NCBI RefSeq assembly: GCF_013364155.1
Contig: NZ_CP054916.1
Span: 7,470,001-7,534,000, forward strand
Source: Streptomyces sp. NA02950
GTDB taxonomy: Bacteria > Actinomycetota > Actinomycetes > Streptomycetales > Streptomycetaceae
Reading direction: 5' to 3'
DNA: 64,000 bases
Both the position numbers and the translations under genes were made by a program. Of this stretch, positions 8,765 to 17,851 are shown one piece after another (positions within the stretch are counted from its first letter, which is position 1; the number at the start of each line of letters is the position of its first letter). The notes beneath the pieces were generated by a model. The model did no database searches, was not told where the DNA came from, and worked only from the letters and a program-made list of their open reading frames with translations.

Positions 8765-8938
8765 CTTATGACCTGAGTCGCCTCCGGAGATCACAGCTAC
8801 TTGCCCCGCGGGCAGTGGCGCGCGATGGAGACACAGCCGCTGGGTGAGATCGACGCGCACGATGTCGGAGTGGGCTTCAGAAATCCCGGAGAGCATATCT
8901 TCCACGACATTGTCCGAAGAATTGAGAATTCTCTTCAT
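8677..8938 (-). pseudogene. N-terminal fragment of dihydroxyacetone kinase subunit DhaK
   Basis: About 87 residues match the DhaK N-terminus: MKRILNSSDNVVEDMLSG, then RVDLTQRL, then VISGGDSGHKSLHAGFVGEDML and an ending at about FASPSAYQ. The family motif SGGGSGHEPLHAGFVG is changed at several positions (D for G, KS for EP). The similarity stops abruptly near 8677 and the frame runs into antisense of the plus-strand operon. About three quarters of the normal length, including the active His, is missing, so this is dead. Confidence 0.75.
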
Positions 8939-9493
8939 TGTTGAGACAGTTCACGGCTGATGCAACGGCAAGTAGCTGGTGGCGGCATGAGCTGCATAGC
9001 TTGGCTACACAAGACGACACCTTGGCCTCCGTCGCGGGTGGATTGGGGCACCCATACGACACCCGGCAACCGTGAAGAGCGGAACCCCGGTTTCCTCCTA
9101 CGTCACATGGACTGGCGTGGAGGGCAAGCGGACTTTGCGATAGGTGACAATTGGGGGCGTAGGCTGAGCAGTTGAATCAGAGTGAGCTGCAGGAGTTTGG
9201 GGATTCCCCTGCGCGCCTGGTTGTGAAAGGGAGCTGGGCATTGAGTGGGGTGGTGCGATTTCACCCGTAGGTGTGATTCCGCTCTGGGTGAGCTTTGCGG
9301 TGTTGTGGTCGCATCCCAACCGCGAACGGTGGAGGTCTTCCATGGTGCCCGTCAGTTTCACGGCTGTACTTCTTCTACCGATTTCCCTCACGAATGCACC
9401 GATCGTATTGAGTGTGGCCCGCGCATGGGGACAGACTGGGCGCGGTCGTCACCGACGTGTCACTCGCCACCACGCGGGACGAGGGGTGCGGCG
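8939..9493. other. Intergenic stretch, nothing recognised
   Basis: About 550 bases, noticeably less GC-rich than the surroundings. Short frames on both strands have no ribosome sites or family features. It may hold the promoter of the ATPase gene at 9494. Confidence 0.45.
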
Positions 9494-9961
9494 ATGATTG
9501 GCGCTGCGGGAGAAGGGCAAGCCTCGGTGTGGCGGTGGAACAGCCGTAGCGGCGATGCCGCGGTGTCTGCCCGAGTAGCCCTGCGGAGCGCTTTGGCCCA
9601 GCTGGGGCTACCTGACGGAGCGGTATGTGATGTGACACGGGCGGCCTGGGAGTTGACTGCCAATGCCATGGAGCACGCGTGTGGGCCATACGAGATGCGG
9701 CTGCAACGAAAAGGCGCATCGCTCGTGTTCGAAATTGAAGACGGGGACCCACGCATCCCGGCCACTCCTCCTGCTGTCCCTTCCGGAGGGGAGTTTGAAG
9801 TAGATGGAGATGATCTCGACAGTCTGATTGCTAGTCTATCCGAGGATGGGCGGGGACTGCGTATCGTGGATCAAATTACAGGTGGCCAATGGGGGTTCCG
9901 TCCCTCAAGGTCAGGTATAAAGGCCGCCTGGATGGTGATCTCTGACCCCCCGAAAGGATGA
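9494..9961 (+). CDS. Anti-sigma-factor-like ATP-binding protein (HATPase_c_2)
   Basis: A 155-residue GHKL-type protein: AAWELTANAMEHAC (N box), LVFEIEDGDPRIP (G1) and EDGRGLRIVDQI (G2). It has the same role as proposed for the 5588 gene, binding a sigma or anti-anti-sigma factor. A longer frame begins at 9245, but only the part from the ATG at 9494 resembles the family. It stands alone before the Tad locus. Confidence 0.72.
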   Translation: MIGAAGEGQASVWRWNSRSGDAAVSARVALRSALAQLGLPDGAVCDVTRAAWELTANAMEHACGPYEMRLQRKGASLVFEIEDGDPRIPATPPAVPSGGEFEVDGDDLDSLIASLSEDGRGLRIVDQITGGQWGFRPSRSGIKAAWMVISDPPKG

Positions 9962-10193
9962 TCCTTCCACCTCGGATGCTTCTGGCGGCCGCGCGCCGCA
10001 TCAGCAAGTAGCCGCTGCTGCGTGATTACCATTCATTCGGCGCCAAGTACCGCTCCTGTCCGGGCAGAGATGAACGAACCTGTAGCAGATCGAGTGACTG
10101 TCGGAGTGGTTTAGTTGACGTCTCGTTGGGAACTCCAAGCACGTGATCGCCTATAGATTCTGCTTTGGCTTTGGAGGGTGGTGAAATCGGGGA

Positions 10194-10730
10194 ATGAATG
10201 CCAATAAGCTTACAAGATTAGCCTTGGTGCTCGTCCCGGTTGCGGGAGCGACTCTATGCGGCTGCTCAGAGATTCCATCGGACGCTAAGCCGTTGGTGAG
10301 GGGGGCGGAGTCGAGTTCATCGCATGAGAGGTCTACTCAGGGGCACAGGAGGGCACTGAGCGCGTACAGGGCTATGTGGCAGGATCTGACTGTGGCCTCG
10401 GCCAACTCCGATGCGTCCTCTCCTCTGTTGGACGACCACGCGAGAGATGGTGCCTTGGAGCTGATGAAGTACGGCTTGAAGGAGGCGCAGAGAGAAAAGG
10501 TCGTCACTAAAGGGGAGCTGTATGTCAATCCGCAGGTGGTCACGGCAACCCCTAAAGAGGTGAAACTGCGGGACTGCGTGGACGGCACAGGCTGGCTGCA
10601 GTACAAGCTGAACGGAACGCTGAAGAACGATGTTCCGGGGAGCCATTTCAAGGCGGACGCCCGTGTGCTGCGTAACGGGACTGTATGGAAGGTCTCGTAT
10701 CTTTATATCCATGAGGCTGGCACGTGCTGA
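10194..10730 (+). CDS. Lipoprotein of the Tad locus
   Basis: A 178-residue predicted lipoprotein: basic start, hydrophobic LALVLVPVAGAT, then lipobox LCGC with the acceptor Cys at about residue 24. The mature part has two conserved-looking Cys. It overlaps the next gene by seven bases (GTGCTGA). First gene of the Tad-like operon, so possibly an outer component of the pilus machinery; function unknown. Confidence 0.7.
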   Translation: MNANKLTRLALVLVPVAGATLCGCSEIPSDAKPLVRGAESSSSHERSTQGHRRALSAYRAMWQDLTVASANSDASSPLLDDHARDGALELMKYGLKEAQREKVVTKGELYVNPQVVTATPKEVKLRDCVDGTGWLQYKLNGTLKNDVPGSHFKADARVLRNGTVWKVSYLYIHEAGTC

Positions 10731-11569
10731 CGGTGAGGCGTGTTGGTATTTGGACCGTCGTTTCGTTGCTTGGATCTTTGGACGTGATGGCGGTCGTGAC
10801 TCCCGCGCAGGCTGACGAGGGACGAGACCTCATCGGGGGCGTCAGCTGTGCGGCTGGCGGATGCCAAGTACGGGCTGAGGCCCATGGCAAACGCACTGCG
10901 GATGCCGCGGGGGAACGTAGGGCTCCTTCCCGGCGAGGCTCCCGGGCGCATATGAAGGACGTCTCTTCTGCGCCACCGACAGTCAGGTCGGACGGCTGGG
11001 AGTACGGGCTTGGGGACGGTTTGGGGATCTTGCCGCGCTTTGACGGTGAGAAGCAGAAGAAGTCCAAGCCGAAGCGTCGGCAGAAGGTGCCGGTGGAGGT
11101 TGTCGCACGGCGAGCTGTGAAGAACTTGAAGTTGCCGAGGCCAGTCATCCGTACGAGTCCGGATGAGGATTTCGTGCAGGTGGTACGGGTTCCGACCTGG
11201 ATGTGGGTAGAGCACGGCTCATGGCGGCTGGTTGCCGAGACTGTCAAGGTGCCCGGTCTGAGGGTGACTGCGACGGCTCGGCCGCGTGAGGCGGTGTGGT
11301 CGATGGGTGAGGGTGGCGTGGTGACTTGCTCTGGGCCCGGGACTGAGTACTCGGCCAGGTTGCCGCCGCAGGGAGCGTCACCGGATTGTGGCTACACCTA
11401 CCGGATGTCGTCGCTGGGTGAGCCCGGTCGGACGTTCACGGTCTCGGTTCGGGTCACCTGGGATGTGGAATGGCATGGCGGGGGCCAGGCCGGGCGGGTG
11501 CCGGGGCTGGCGATAGCAGCCGAGAGGCCGCTTGTCGTTGATGAGGTTCAGGCAGTCGTCGTGCGCTGA
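10724..11569 (+). CDS. Secreted protein of the Tad locus
   Basis: A 281-residue protein with a signal peptide (RRVGIWTVVSLL onward, cleavage likely after AQA at about 29). The central stretch is Lys/Arg-rich; the C-terminal 130 residues look beta-rich with two Cys (VTCSGPG, PDCGYTY). The start is a GTG inside the previous gene's end. Proteins of this kind are found ahead of SAF/CpaF genes in Streptomyces; activity unknown. Confidence 0.65.
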   Translation: MLTVRRVGIWTVVSLLGSLDVMAVVTPAQADEGRDLIGGVSCAAGGCQVRAEAHGKRTADAAGERRAPSRRGSRAHMKDVSSAPPTVRSDGWEYGLGDGLGILPRFDGEKQKKSKPKRRQKVPVEVVARRAVKNLKLPRPVIRTSPDEDFVQVVRVPTWMWVEHGSWRLVAETVKVPGLRVTATARPREAVWSMGEGGVVTCSGPGTEYSARLPPQGASPDCGYTYRMSSLGEPGRTFTVSVRVTWDVEWHGGGQAGRVPGLAIAAERPLVVDEVQAVVVR

Positions 11570-11646
11570 ACGCGCTGGGGACGCACCGCTCCGCGGGATG
11601 CGGGGCCTATGAGATCAGCGAGTTTTCTCTTCCTGTGGAGTGAATT

Positions 11647-12342
11647 GTGGGTACCTCCATGTCACCTTTGCGCCCGAGAGAGGGTGCCAGGTTGCCGGGG
11701 GCGCGTCGCCCTGATCCCGCGCAGCGGCCGACGGCGGCCGTGGGACGGCGCAGGCCGGGCTGGATTTGGGCCGGTGTGGGGACTGTGGTCGTCTCGGCGG
11801 TCGGGTTCTCGCTCGTCGCGTCGATGGCAGGCGAGCGGGAGAAGGTGCTGGTGCTGACGCGGGATGTGCCGGCGGGACATTCCCTTGAGGCGCGTGATCT
11901 GCGGCAGACTGAGGCCGCGTCGGAGACTGGGGTCGTGCCAGTGGCCGACAGCGCCGAGGTGCTGGGTCGGCGGACACGGGTGCCGCTGGTGGCTGGGTCG
12001 TTGCTGGCACCAGGGCAGTTCGGTGGTCAGCGGGCCTATCCGCCCAAGGGGCAGTCGGAAGTGGCGTTCGCGATCGAAGCGGGAAACGCTTCGCCGTATG
12101 TGACGCGTGGCGACCGGGTCGCTGTCCTCGAGGGCCCGGACGGCGCAGGTACACCGGCAAGCGATGAGGAGGAGACTGCGGCTCCCGTTGTCGGCACAGT
12201 GGCGGAGGCGAAGGCTCCTGAGTCCCCGGGCGGTGCGCGGGCGGTGACGGTCTTGATGGAGACCGGTGCGGTGCGGCGCGCTGCGGGGATCGAGCACCCC
12301 CGTGTGGTGGTGCTTCCTGCTGAAGGGCGGGAAGCACCGTGA
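11647..12342 (+). CDS. SAF-domain protein, CpaB/RcpC-like pilus assembly protein
   Basis: A 231-residue protein with one membrane segment (WIWAGVGTVVVSAVGFSLVA, about 38-57) and an SAF domain after it (VLVLTRDVPAGHSLEARDL, then RRTRVPLVAGSLL). CpaB/RcpC proteins have this layout and help assemble Tad pili. GTG start at 11647 with GGAG seven bases before; its last bases overlap the next gene's GTG. Confidence 0.78.
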   Translation: MGTSMSPLRPREGARLPGARRPDPAQRPTAAVGRRRPGWIWAGVGTVVVSAVGFSLVASMAGEREKVLVLTRDVPAGHSLEARDLRQTEAASETGVVPVADSAEVLGRRTRVPLVAGSLLAPGQFGGQRAYPPKGQSEVAFAIEAGNASPYVTRGDRVAVLEGPDGAGTPASDEEETAAPVVGTVAEAKAPESPGGARAVTVLMETGAVRRAAGIEHPRVVVLPAEGREAP

Positions 12343-13184
12343 GGCGTTTGATCACCCTGGGATCGGTCAAGGGCGCGCCCGGGGTGACGACAACTGCGCT
12401 GGCTGTGGCCGCGGCATGGCCGGAGCAGGCGGATGACCATCTGCGGCCGGTGGTGGTGGAGGCGGATGTCTCTGGCGGTGATCTGGCGGTCCGGTTCGGG
12501 TGTCCGCATACGCCTGGGTTACTCGACCTTGCCACCGCGGCGCGGAAGGAACAGCCAGGTTCTTTGCTGGCAGCGACAGCGGATCTGCCCTTCGGTGTTC
12601 GTGCGGTGGCCTCTCCAGCGGGTGGCAGGGCGTGCGCGGAGGCTGTCCGTTTGGTTGCTGAGTCCGGGCAGCGGGTGCTGTTGGGGGAAGGGTCCGAGCA
12701 GGGCACGGTCCTGCTGGATGTGGGCCGTGTGGGGGAGTGTGTAGAGGGTCTGCTGGGTGCCTCCGGTGCCGTGGTGCTGGTTTCCCGAGGTGGAGCGGAT
12801 GCGCTGGCGCACGCGTATGCGCACCTGGCGGAGGCAGGCCCTCTGGTGGAGCAGTACGTGCTGGTCGTGGTCGGTCCGTGTCCTTACAGCCCGGGGGAGA
12901 TCACAGCAACGCTTGGTGTGGGCCGCGTCGTCTTCCTGCCCTGGGATCCGAAGGTGGCCGATGTCCTGGCTGGGCGTTCTCGTTCGGCGTTGCGGACCAG
13001 TGGCTGGCGGACGGGGCGGTTGATGGCAGCGGCCCGTGAGGTCGCCCAGATGCTGACCGGGACCGGCGAGGTCGGAGTGAAAGGCCTTGGCGGTCATCTC
13101 GCAAGGGCGGGCGCTGTTCCATCTGCCAGCAGTTCCTTGCGTCGCGGCTTGGCGGGTCTGGCAACGAAGGAGACCGGTTCGTGA
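12339..13184 (+). CDS. CpaE/MinD-like P-loop protein of the Tad locus
   Basis: A 281-residue ParA/MinD-superfamily protein. The deviant Walker A KGAPGVTTTALAVAAAW lies at about 10-26 and VVVEADVSGGDLA follows as the A' motif. CpaE/TadZ proteins localise Tad pilus assembly. The usual second Lys (GKTT) is Val here, so ATP hydrolysis may be weak or absent. Overlaps neighbours on both sides by four bases. Confidence 0.75.
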   Translation: MRRLITLGSVKGAPGVTTTALAVAAAWPEQADDHLRPVVVEADVSGGDLAVRFGCPHTPGLLDLATAARKEQPGSLLAATADLPFGVRAVASPAGGRACAEAVRLVAESGQRVLLGEGSEQGTVLLDVGRVGECVEGLLGASGAVVLVSRGGADALAHAYAHLAEAGPLVEQYVLVVVGPCPYSPGEITATLGVGRVVFLPWDPKVADVLAGRSRSALRTSGWRTGRLMAAAREVAQMLTGTGEVGVKGLGGHLARAGAVPSASSSLRRGLAGLATKETGS

Positions 13185-14515
13185 GCACGGTGACGGAGCG
13201 CTCCGACGAGCGGGAGCTGGCCGCCGCAGTGCGCGGGCGGGTCGTGGCGCGCCTGGCGCAGTATGCGAATGAACGAGAAGCTGCGGGCCTGCCGCCAGAG
13301 GCCGAGTCGCAACGTCGGGTGACAGTCCAGCGGTTGGTCGATGAGGAGCTTGGGGCGCGGGCCCGCGAGGCGCTGGTCCGTGGCGGGGGCGCCCTGGACC
13401 GCGCGGCGGAAGAACGCGTCGCGCAGGCGGTCACTGACGCGTTGCTCGGGACCGGCACGCTGGAGCGGCTGCTGGCGGATGAGGCAGTGGAGAACATCTG
13501 CGTCAACGGGTGCGACGTGGTCTGGATCCGCTCCGCAGATGGCCTCTGGCGTCAAGGGGCACCGGTAGCGGCCTCCGATGGCGAGCTGGTCGACCTGGTG
13601 CGCGCCCTGGCGGCGAGTGTGGATGGCGAAGAGCGACGTTTCGACCGAGGGATGCCCCGGCTCAACCTGCAGCTGCCGGACGGTTCACGGCTGTTCGCGG
13701 TGATGGCCGTCACCGGGCGCGTCTCATTGTCGGTACGCCGCCACCGGTTTCCGGCAGCATCGATGGACGATCTGGTGCGCCTTGGGGTGTGTGACCAGCC
13801 CATGGCCGCCTTCCTCACGGCGCTGGTGCGGGCACGGAAGAACATCATCATCGGCGGCGGCACCAATCTGGGGAAGACCACGGTGCTGCGCGCTTTCGCC
13901 TCCCAGATTCCTCTGACCGAGCGGCTGATCACCATCGAGGACACTTTCGAACTCGGACTCGGCAACGATCGGGCAGCGCACCCCAACGTGGTGGCGATGC
14001 AGGCCCGGGAGCCCAATATCGAGGGCCAGGGCGCCATCGACCAGGCGGAGCTGGTGCGCTGGGGCCTGCGCATGTCGCCCGACCGTGTCATCGTCGGCGA
14101 GATCCGCGGCAGCGAGGTCATCCCGATGTGCAACGCGATGAGCCAAGGCAACGACGGCTCACTGTCCACGATCCACTCCTCCACTTCCCGCGGGGTCTTC
14201 ACCAAGCTCGCCGCCTACGCAGCTCAAGCGCCCGAGCGCCTGTCGCTTGAGGCCACCAATCTGCTTGTGGCATCCGCCGTCCACTTCGTGGTGCACCTCG
14301 GGTGGGACGCCGAGGGGAGGCGCGTGATCGACTCGGTGCGCGAGGTCGTCGACGCCGACGGAGCCCAACTGGTCTCCAACGAGGTCTACCGCCCCGGCCC
14401 TGACGGCCGCGCGGTCCCCGCCACGCCCTTGCGAACGGAGACACTTCAGGAGCTGATCGCGGCAGGCATGGACGCTCAAGCTGCGGGCTTCACCTGGTGG
14501 GGAGCTGGCCAATGA
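13181..14515 (+). CDS. CpaF/TadA-type secretion ATPase
   Basis: A 444-residue ATPase of the type II/IV secretion superfamily, which powers pilus assembly. The N-terminal domain ends near 190; Walker A is GGGTNLGKTT at about 224-233; Walker B and the Asp box include LITIEDTFELGL and RVIVGEIRG; HSSTSRG follows. It overlaps the CpaE-like gene by GTGA and the TadB gene by ATGA. The clearest family assignment of the locus. Confidence 0.92.
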   Translation: MSTVTERSDERELAAAVRGRVVARLAQYANEREAAGLPPEAESQRRVTVQRLVDEELGARAREALVRGGGALDRAAEERVAQAVTDALLGTGTLERLLADEAVENICVNGCDVVWIRSADGLWRQGAPVAASDGELVDLVRALAASVDGEERRFDRGMPRLNLQLPDGSRLFAVMAVTGRVSLSVRRHRFPAASMDDLVRLGVCDQPMAAFLTALVRARKNIIIGGGTNLGKTTVLRAFASQIPLTERLITIEDTFELGLGNDRAAHPNVVAMQAREPNIEGQGAIDQAELVRWGLRMSPDRVIVGEIRGSEVIPMCNAMSQGNDGSLSTIHSSTSRGVFTKLAAYAAQAPERLSLEATNLLVASAVHFVVHLGWDAEGRRVIDSVREVVDADGAQLVSNEVYRPGPDGRAVPATPLRTETLQELIAAGMDAQAAGFTWWGAGQ

Positions 14516-15423
14516 CCGGCCCACGACTGGGTGAGGCGGCCACCGTCGTCGCCACGATCCTGGGTGCCGCCTTCGGCACCGGCCTCCTGCTGATCATCAC
14601 CGGTGCACTACGCCGACCCGCCCGCGATACCGCCAAGGCTGGCTGGTGGCAGCGGGTATGTGGCCGCCTGCCCGCGCATTGGAACCGGCGCCGCCTCGTT
14701 GCCGCCCTGGTCGTTGGAGTGGCGGCAGGAGCGTTGACGCGGTGGCCGGTAGCGGCCGTGCTGACCACCGCGGCCCTGCTCACACTGCCTGGACTCCTGA
14801 GCCCGGACCGGGCGGCCGCTCGGCGGACGGAACGGATGGAAGCACTCGCGCTGTGGACGGAGATGCTGCGCGACACGCTCTCCGCCGCTGCCGGGCTGGA
14901 ACAGGCCATCCTGTCCACCGCCGACATCGCCCCTGCCGCGGTGCAGCGCGAGCTGAGGACCTTGGTCGCCTCGATCCGCTCCGGTCAGCCCCTGCCCGCC
15001 GCGTTGCGGACCTTCGCCGACGAGGTCGATGACCCGCTCGCTGACGTGGTGGTCGCCGCCTTGGTGATGGCAGCCGAACGCCAAGCCAGCCAGCTCGCCG
15101 CACTCCTGGGGGAACTGGCCGACTCGGTGCGCGAACAGGTAGCCATGCGCCAGCGGATCGACGCAGGCCGCGCCAGCATCCGCACCGGAGTGAGAGTCAC
15201 CGTAACCGTCACCCTCGGCATGGCCGTCGGCCTGACCGTCTTCAACCGGCCCTACCTGAACCCGTTCAACACCGTGGCCGGCCAGCTGGTCCTAGGCGTC
15301 GTCGGTGTCCTGTTCGCAGCCTCCTTCACCTGGCTGACCGCCATCGGCCGCCTGGAGGAGCCGGTACGCCTCCTCGACTCCACCCCTGCCAAGACCACAC
15401 ACGCCACGGGGAGAACACGATGA
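14512..15423 (+). CDS. TadB-like inner-membrane pilus protein (T2SSF family)
   Basis: A 303-residue protein with hydrophobic segments near the N-terminus, around 60-90 and at the C-terminal end. The T2SSF domain (LWTEMLRDTLSAAAGLEQAI, then the second half with LADVVVAALVMA) is in the middle. The start at 14512 overlaps the CpaF stop; an upstream GTG at 14497 is less likely. Works with TadC and CpaF as the assembly platform. Confidence 0.88.
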   Translation: MTGPRLGEAATVVATILGAAFGTGLLLIITGALRRPARDTAKAGWWQRVCGRLPAHWNRRRLVAALVVGVAAGALTRWPVAAVLTTAALLTLPGLLSPDRAAARRTERMEALALWTEMLRDTLSAAAGLEQAILSTADIAPAAVQRELRTLVASIRSGQPLPAALRTFADEVDDPLADVVVAALVMAAERQASQLAALLGELADSVREQVAMRQRIDAGRASIRTGVRVTVTVTLGMAVGLTVFNRPYLNPFNTVAGQLVLGVVGVLFAASFTWLTAIGRLEEPVRLLDSTPAKTTHATGRTR

Positions 15424-16316
15424 TCACGATCGTGCTGGGCGCGGTATTCGGCGCCGGACTCGTGGTCACCGCCTATGGGCTGCGCCCGCCACGGCCCGCG
15501 CTCGCGGACGTGCTCGCCGCCCTCGACGCACCACCGCCGAAATCGGCGACCGGCACGAGGGAAGAGGACCCGGAGTGGGCAACGCGCCTGGGCCGTAAAG
15601 CTGTGCCGCTGGTGCGGGCTCTGGGCTTCCCCACCGTTTCCCTGCGCGCGGACCTTGCTGCGTGCGGGACGGATGTGGACAAACACCTGGCAGGTAAGGC
15701 AACCTGCGCCGCCGCCGGGCTGCTGACACCATGGGCCGCAGGCGCACTGGCACGCTTCGGCGCCGGTCTCGACATCGGCTGGTGGATGCCCCTGGCCAGC
15801 TCCCTGACCCTCGCGGTGACGTTGTTCTTCCTCCCGGACATCACCGTCCGTAAGGCAGCTGCTGAACGCCGACGCCAGATGCGGCACACACTCACACTGG
15901 TCCTGGACCTGACCGTGATCTCCCTGGCGGGCGGAGCAGGCGTACACCAGGCCCTGGCCGACGCCGTCCAAGCCCCTCAGGGGTGGGCAGCATCCAAACT
16001 CCGCCACGCCCTGCACCTCGCCCAGGTCACCCGCACCAGCCCCTGGCAGCACCTGGGCGACCTCGGACAGCACCTCGGGGTCAGCGACCTGACGGAACTC
16101 GCTGCCACCCTCAATCTGGCCGGCACCGAAGGCGCCAAAGTCCGCGCCTCCTTGACCGCGAAGGCCCGCGCCATGCGACGCCGTCGCCTGTCCGAGGCCG
16201 ACGGAGCAGCCCAAGCAGCCACCGAACAGATGTCCCTGCCAGTGGTCCTCCTCTTCGCCGCCTTCCTGCTCCTCATCGGCTACCCAGCCCTCGCACACGT
16301 CCTCGCCGTCACCTGA
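15420..16316 (+). CDS. TadC-like inner-membrane pilus protein (T2SSF family)
   Basis: A 298-residue partner of TadB. Membrane segments at the N-terminus (IVLGAVFGAGLVVTAYGL), around 100-140 (two) and at the C-terminus. The T2SSF core is HTLTLVLDLTVISLAGGAGVHQAL onward. Overlaps TadB by ATGA. Confidence 0.87.
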   Translation: MITIVLGAVFGAGLVVTAYGLRPPRPALADVLAALDAPPPKSATGTREEDPEWATRLGRKAVPLVRALGFPTVSLRADLAACGTDVDKHLAGKATCAAAGLLTPWAAGALARFGAGLDIGWWMPLASSLTLAVTLFFLPDITVRKAAAERRRQMRHTLTLVLDLTVISLAGGAGVHQALADAVQAPQGWAASKLRHALHLAQVTRTSPWQHLGDLGQHLGVSDLTELAATLNLAGTEGAKVRASLTAKARAMRRRRLSEADGAAQAATEQMSLPVVLLFAAFLLLIGYPALAHVLAVT

Positions 16317-16369
16317 CCACCACCCCCCAAAAAAAGCGCTGCCGCTACGCATTACGGAGAACGATCTCG

Positions 16370-16570
16370 ATGCTCCACCCGCACCTGAAGGCCTTCGCTG
16401 CCGCCCTGCGCCACCACGCTGGCCTCGTACGCCGCCACGCCCGCCGGGACGCGGGCTACACCACCGAAACCATCATCGTCACCGCACTCCTGGCCATCCT
16501 TACCATCACGGTGATCGGCATCATCACCGCCAAGGTCCTCGCCAAGGCCAACTCCATCGACCTGGGATAA
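16370..16570 (+). CDS. Flp-pilin-like small membrane protein
   Basis: A 66-residue protein starting at the ATG at 16370 with GGAGA nine bases upstream. Its second half is GYTTETIIVTALLAILTITV followed by GIITAKVLAKANSIDLG. The Gly-Tyr-Thr-Thr-Glu before a hydrophobic stretch resembles the processing site and Glu+5 of Flp-type pilins. The basic leader of about 38 residues is long for the family. Likely the pilus subunit (inference); no prepilin peptidase gene is visible in the window. Confidence 0.7.
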   Translation: MLHPHLKAFAAALRHHAGLVRRHARRDAGYTTETIIVTALLAILTITVIGIITAKVLAKANSIDLG

Positions 16571-16573
16571 CCG

Positions 16574-16945
16574 GTGCACCACCTGCTGCGCACACCGCGA
16601 CCAGGCCACGACGACCGCGGCGCCGCCACCACCCAGCTGGTCCTGACCGTCCCCGCCCTCCTGATACTCGCCCTGCTGATCGTCCAATTCGCTCTGGCCT
16701 GGCACGCCCGGCACCTCGCCCACTACACGGCCGAACGCGCCCTGGCCGCCGCCCGGGTCCAGCACGGCACCGCAGCACAAGGCCAAGCCCGGGGCTTACG
16801 CAGCCTGGCCCAACTCGGAAGCCGCGTCCTCACCTCCCCCTCTGTGACGGTCCGCCGCACCCCCACCCAGGCCACCGTGCGGGTGCACGGCACTGCCTCC
16901 GGCGCGGTCGAGCGGATCACCACCCCCGCCGGAGGACCGTCGTGA
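16574..16945 (+). CDS. TadE-like pilus protein
   Basis: A 123-residue protein with DRGAATTQLVLTVPALLILA near residue 15, the TadE-like N-terminal hydrophobic helix preceded by a Gly, then a variable extracytoplasmic part. GTG start at 16574. Overlaps the next GTG at 16942. TadE/F minor pseudopilins are the usual assignment. Confidence 0.8.
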   Translation: MHHLLRTPRPGHDDRGAATTQLVLTVPALLILALLIVQFALAWHARHLAHYTAERALAAARVQHGTAAQGQARGLRSLAQLGSRVLTSPSVTVRRTPTQATVRVHGTASGAVERITTPAGGPS

Positions 16946-17376
16946 GCAACACACCGCGCCACGCCGGAACGACAGTGGACCGTGGCTCGGCAGCAGTCGA
17001 ACTCGTCCTGGTCACACCCCTGCTCCTGCTCATTCTGATGACCGTTGTCGCGCTGGGACGCCTGACCGACGCCCGGCTCGTCGTGGCGGACACAGTCCAC
17101 CAGGCAGCCCGCGCAGCCTCCCTCGCCCGCACCCAAGGCCAAGCCCTCACCACCGCACGACGCACCGCGCACGCCTCCCTTGACCACGCTGGCACCGCAT
17201 GCTCACAGCCCAAGGTCACCCTCACCACCAGCGGTCTCCAGCCGGGCAGCACTGTGACCGCATACATCAGCTGCACCGTCACGCTGACCGACCTCACCCG
17301 CATCCGCATGCCGGGCCGGATCACCCTCCACCAAACCGCCCACTCCCCGGTGGATGTGCATCGGAGCACCCGGTGA
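16942..17376 (+). CDS. TadE/TadF-like pilus protein
   Basis: A 144-residue protein with DRGSAAVELVLVTPLLLLIL at about 13-32, the TadE signature. One Cys pair (ACSQ, ISCT) in the outer part. GTG start at 16942 overlapping the preceding gene. Partner of the gene before it. Confidence 0.82.
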   Translation: MSNTPRHAGTTVDRGSAAVELVLVTPLLLLILMTVVALGRLTDARLVVADTVHQAARAASLARTQGQALTTARRTAHASLDHAGTACSQPKVTLTTSGLQPGSTVTAYISCTVTLTDLTRIRMPGRITLHQTAHSPVDVHRSTR

Positions 17377-17816
17377 AACGACCAGCACACATCCAACGCC
17401 TCCGCGAGCAGGCGGCGAACAACCAGGACCGCGGGCAGGTCACCGCTTTCGTGGTCGGCATCGTGGCAGCACTGTGGCTGTTCGCCGGGATCGTCGTCGA
17501 CGGCGGACTGGCCCTGGCCGGCAAGGTACGCGCCCTGGATGTCGCGCAGGAGGCCGCCCGCACCGGAGCCCAGCAACTCGACATCGGCCGACTGCGCAGC
17601 ACCGAAGACATTCGACTCCTCAAAGGCAAAGCGGCCCACGCCGCCACCGCCTACGTCACCGCCACAGGAGACACCGCCAAGACGACGGTGCGTGGCCAGG
17701 AGGTCACCGTCCAGGTCACCCACCATCAGCCCGCCCAGATCCTGCAACTGATCGGCGTACGCGCCCTGACTGTCACCGCCCACGCCACCGTGCGCGCCGA
17801 ACGCACCAACCCGTAG
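17373..17816 (+). CDS. TadG-like (Tad domain) pilus protein
   Basis: A 147-residue protein beginning at a GTG that overlaps the previous stop. Residues about 20-45 (DRGQVTAFVVGIVAALWLFA) form the Tad-type N-terminal helix. Short for a TadG, so it is a minimal version. Ends about 35 bases before the LysM-BTAD gene. Confidence 0.78.
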   Translation: MKRPAHIQRLREQAANNQDRGQVTAFVVGIVAALWLFAGIVVDGGLALAGKVRALDVAQEAARTGAQQLDIGRLRSTEDIRLLKGKAAHAATAYVTATGDTAKTTVRGQEVTVQVTHHQPAQILQLIGVRALTVTAHATVRAERTNP

Positions 17817-17851
17817 CGCACCAGCGAAGCAGAAGAGGGGCGAATACGCTC

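Noticed and set aside
15252..16352. Minus-strand frame of 366 residues across TadB/TadC
   Set aside because: Gly/Gln-rich antisense shadow of clear TadC.
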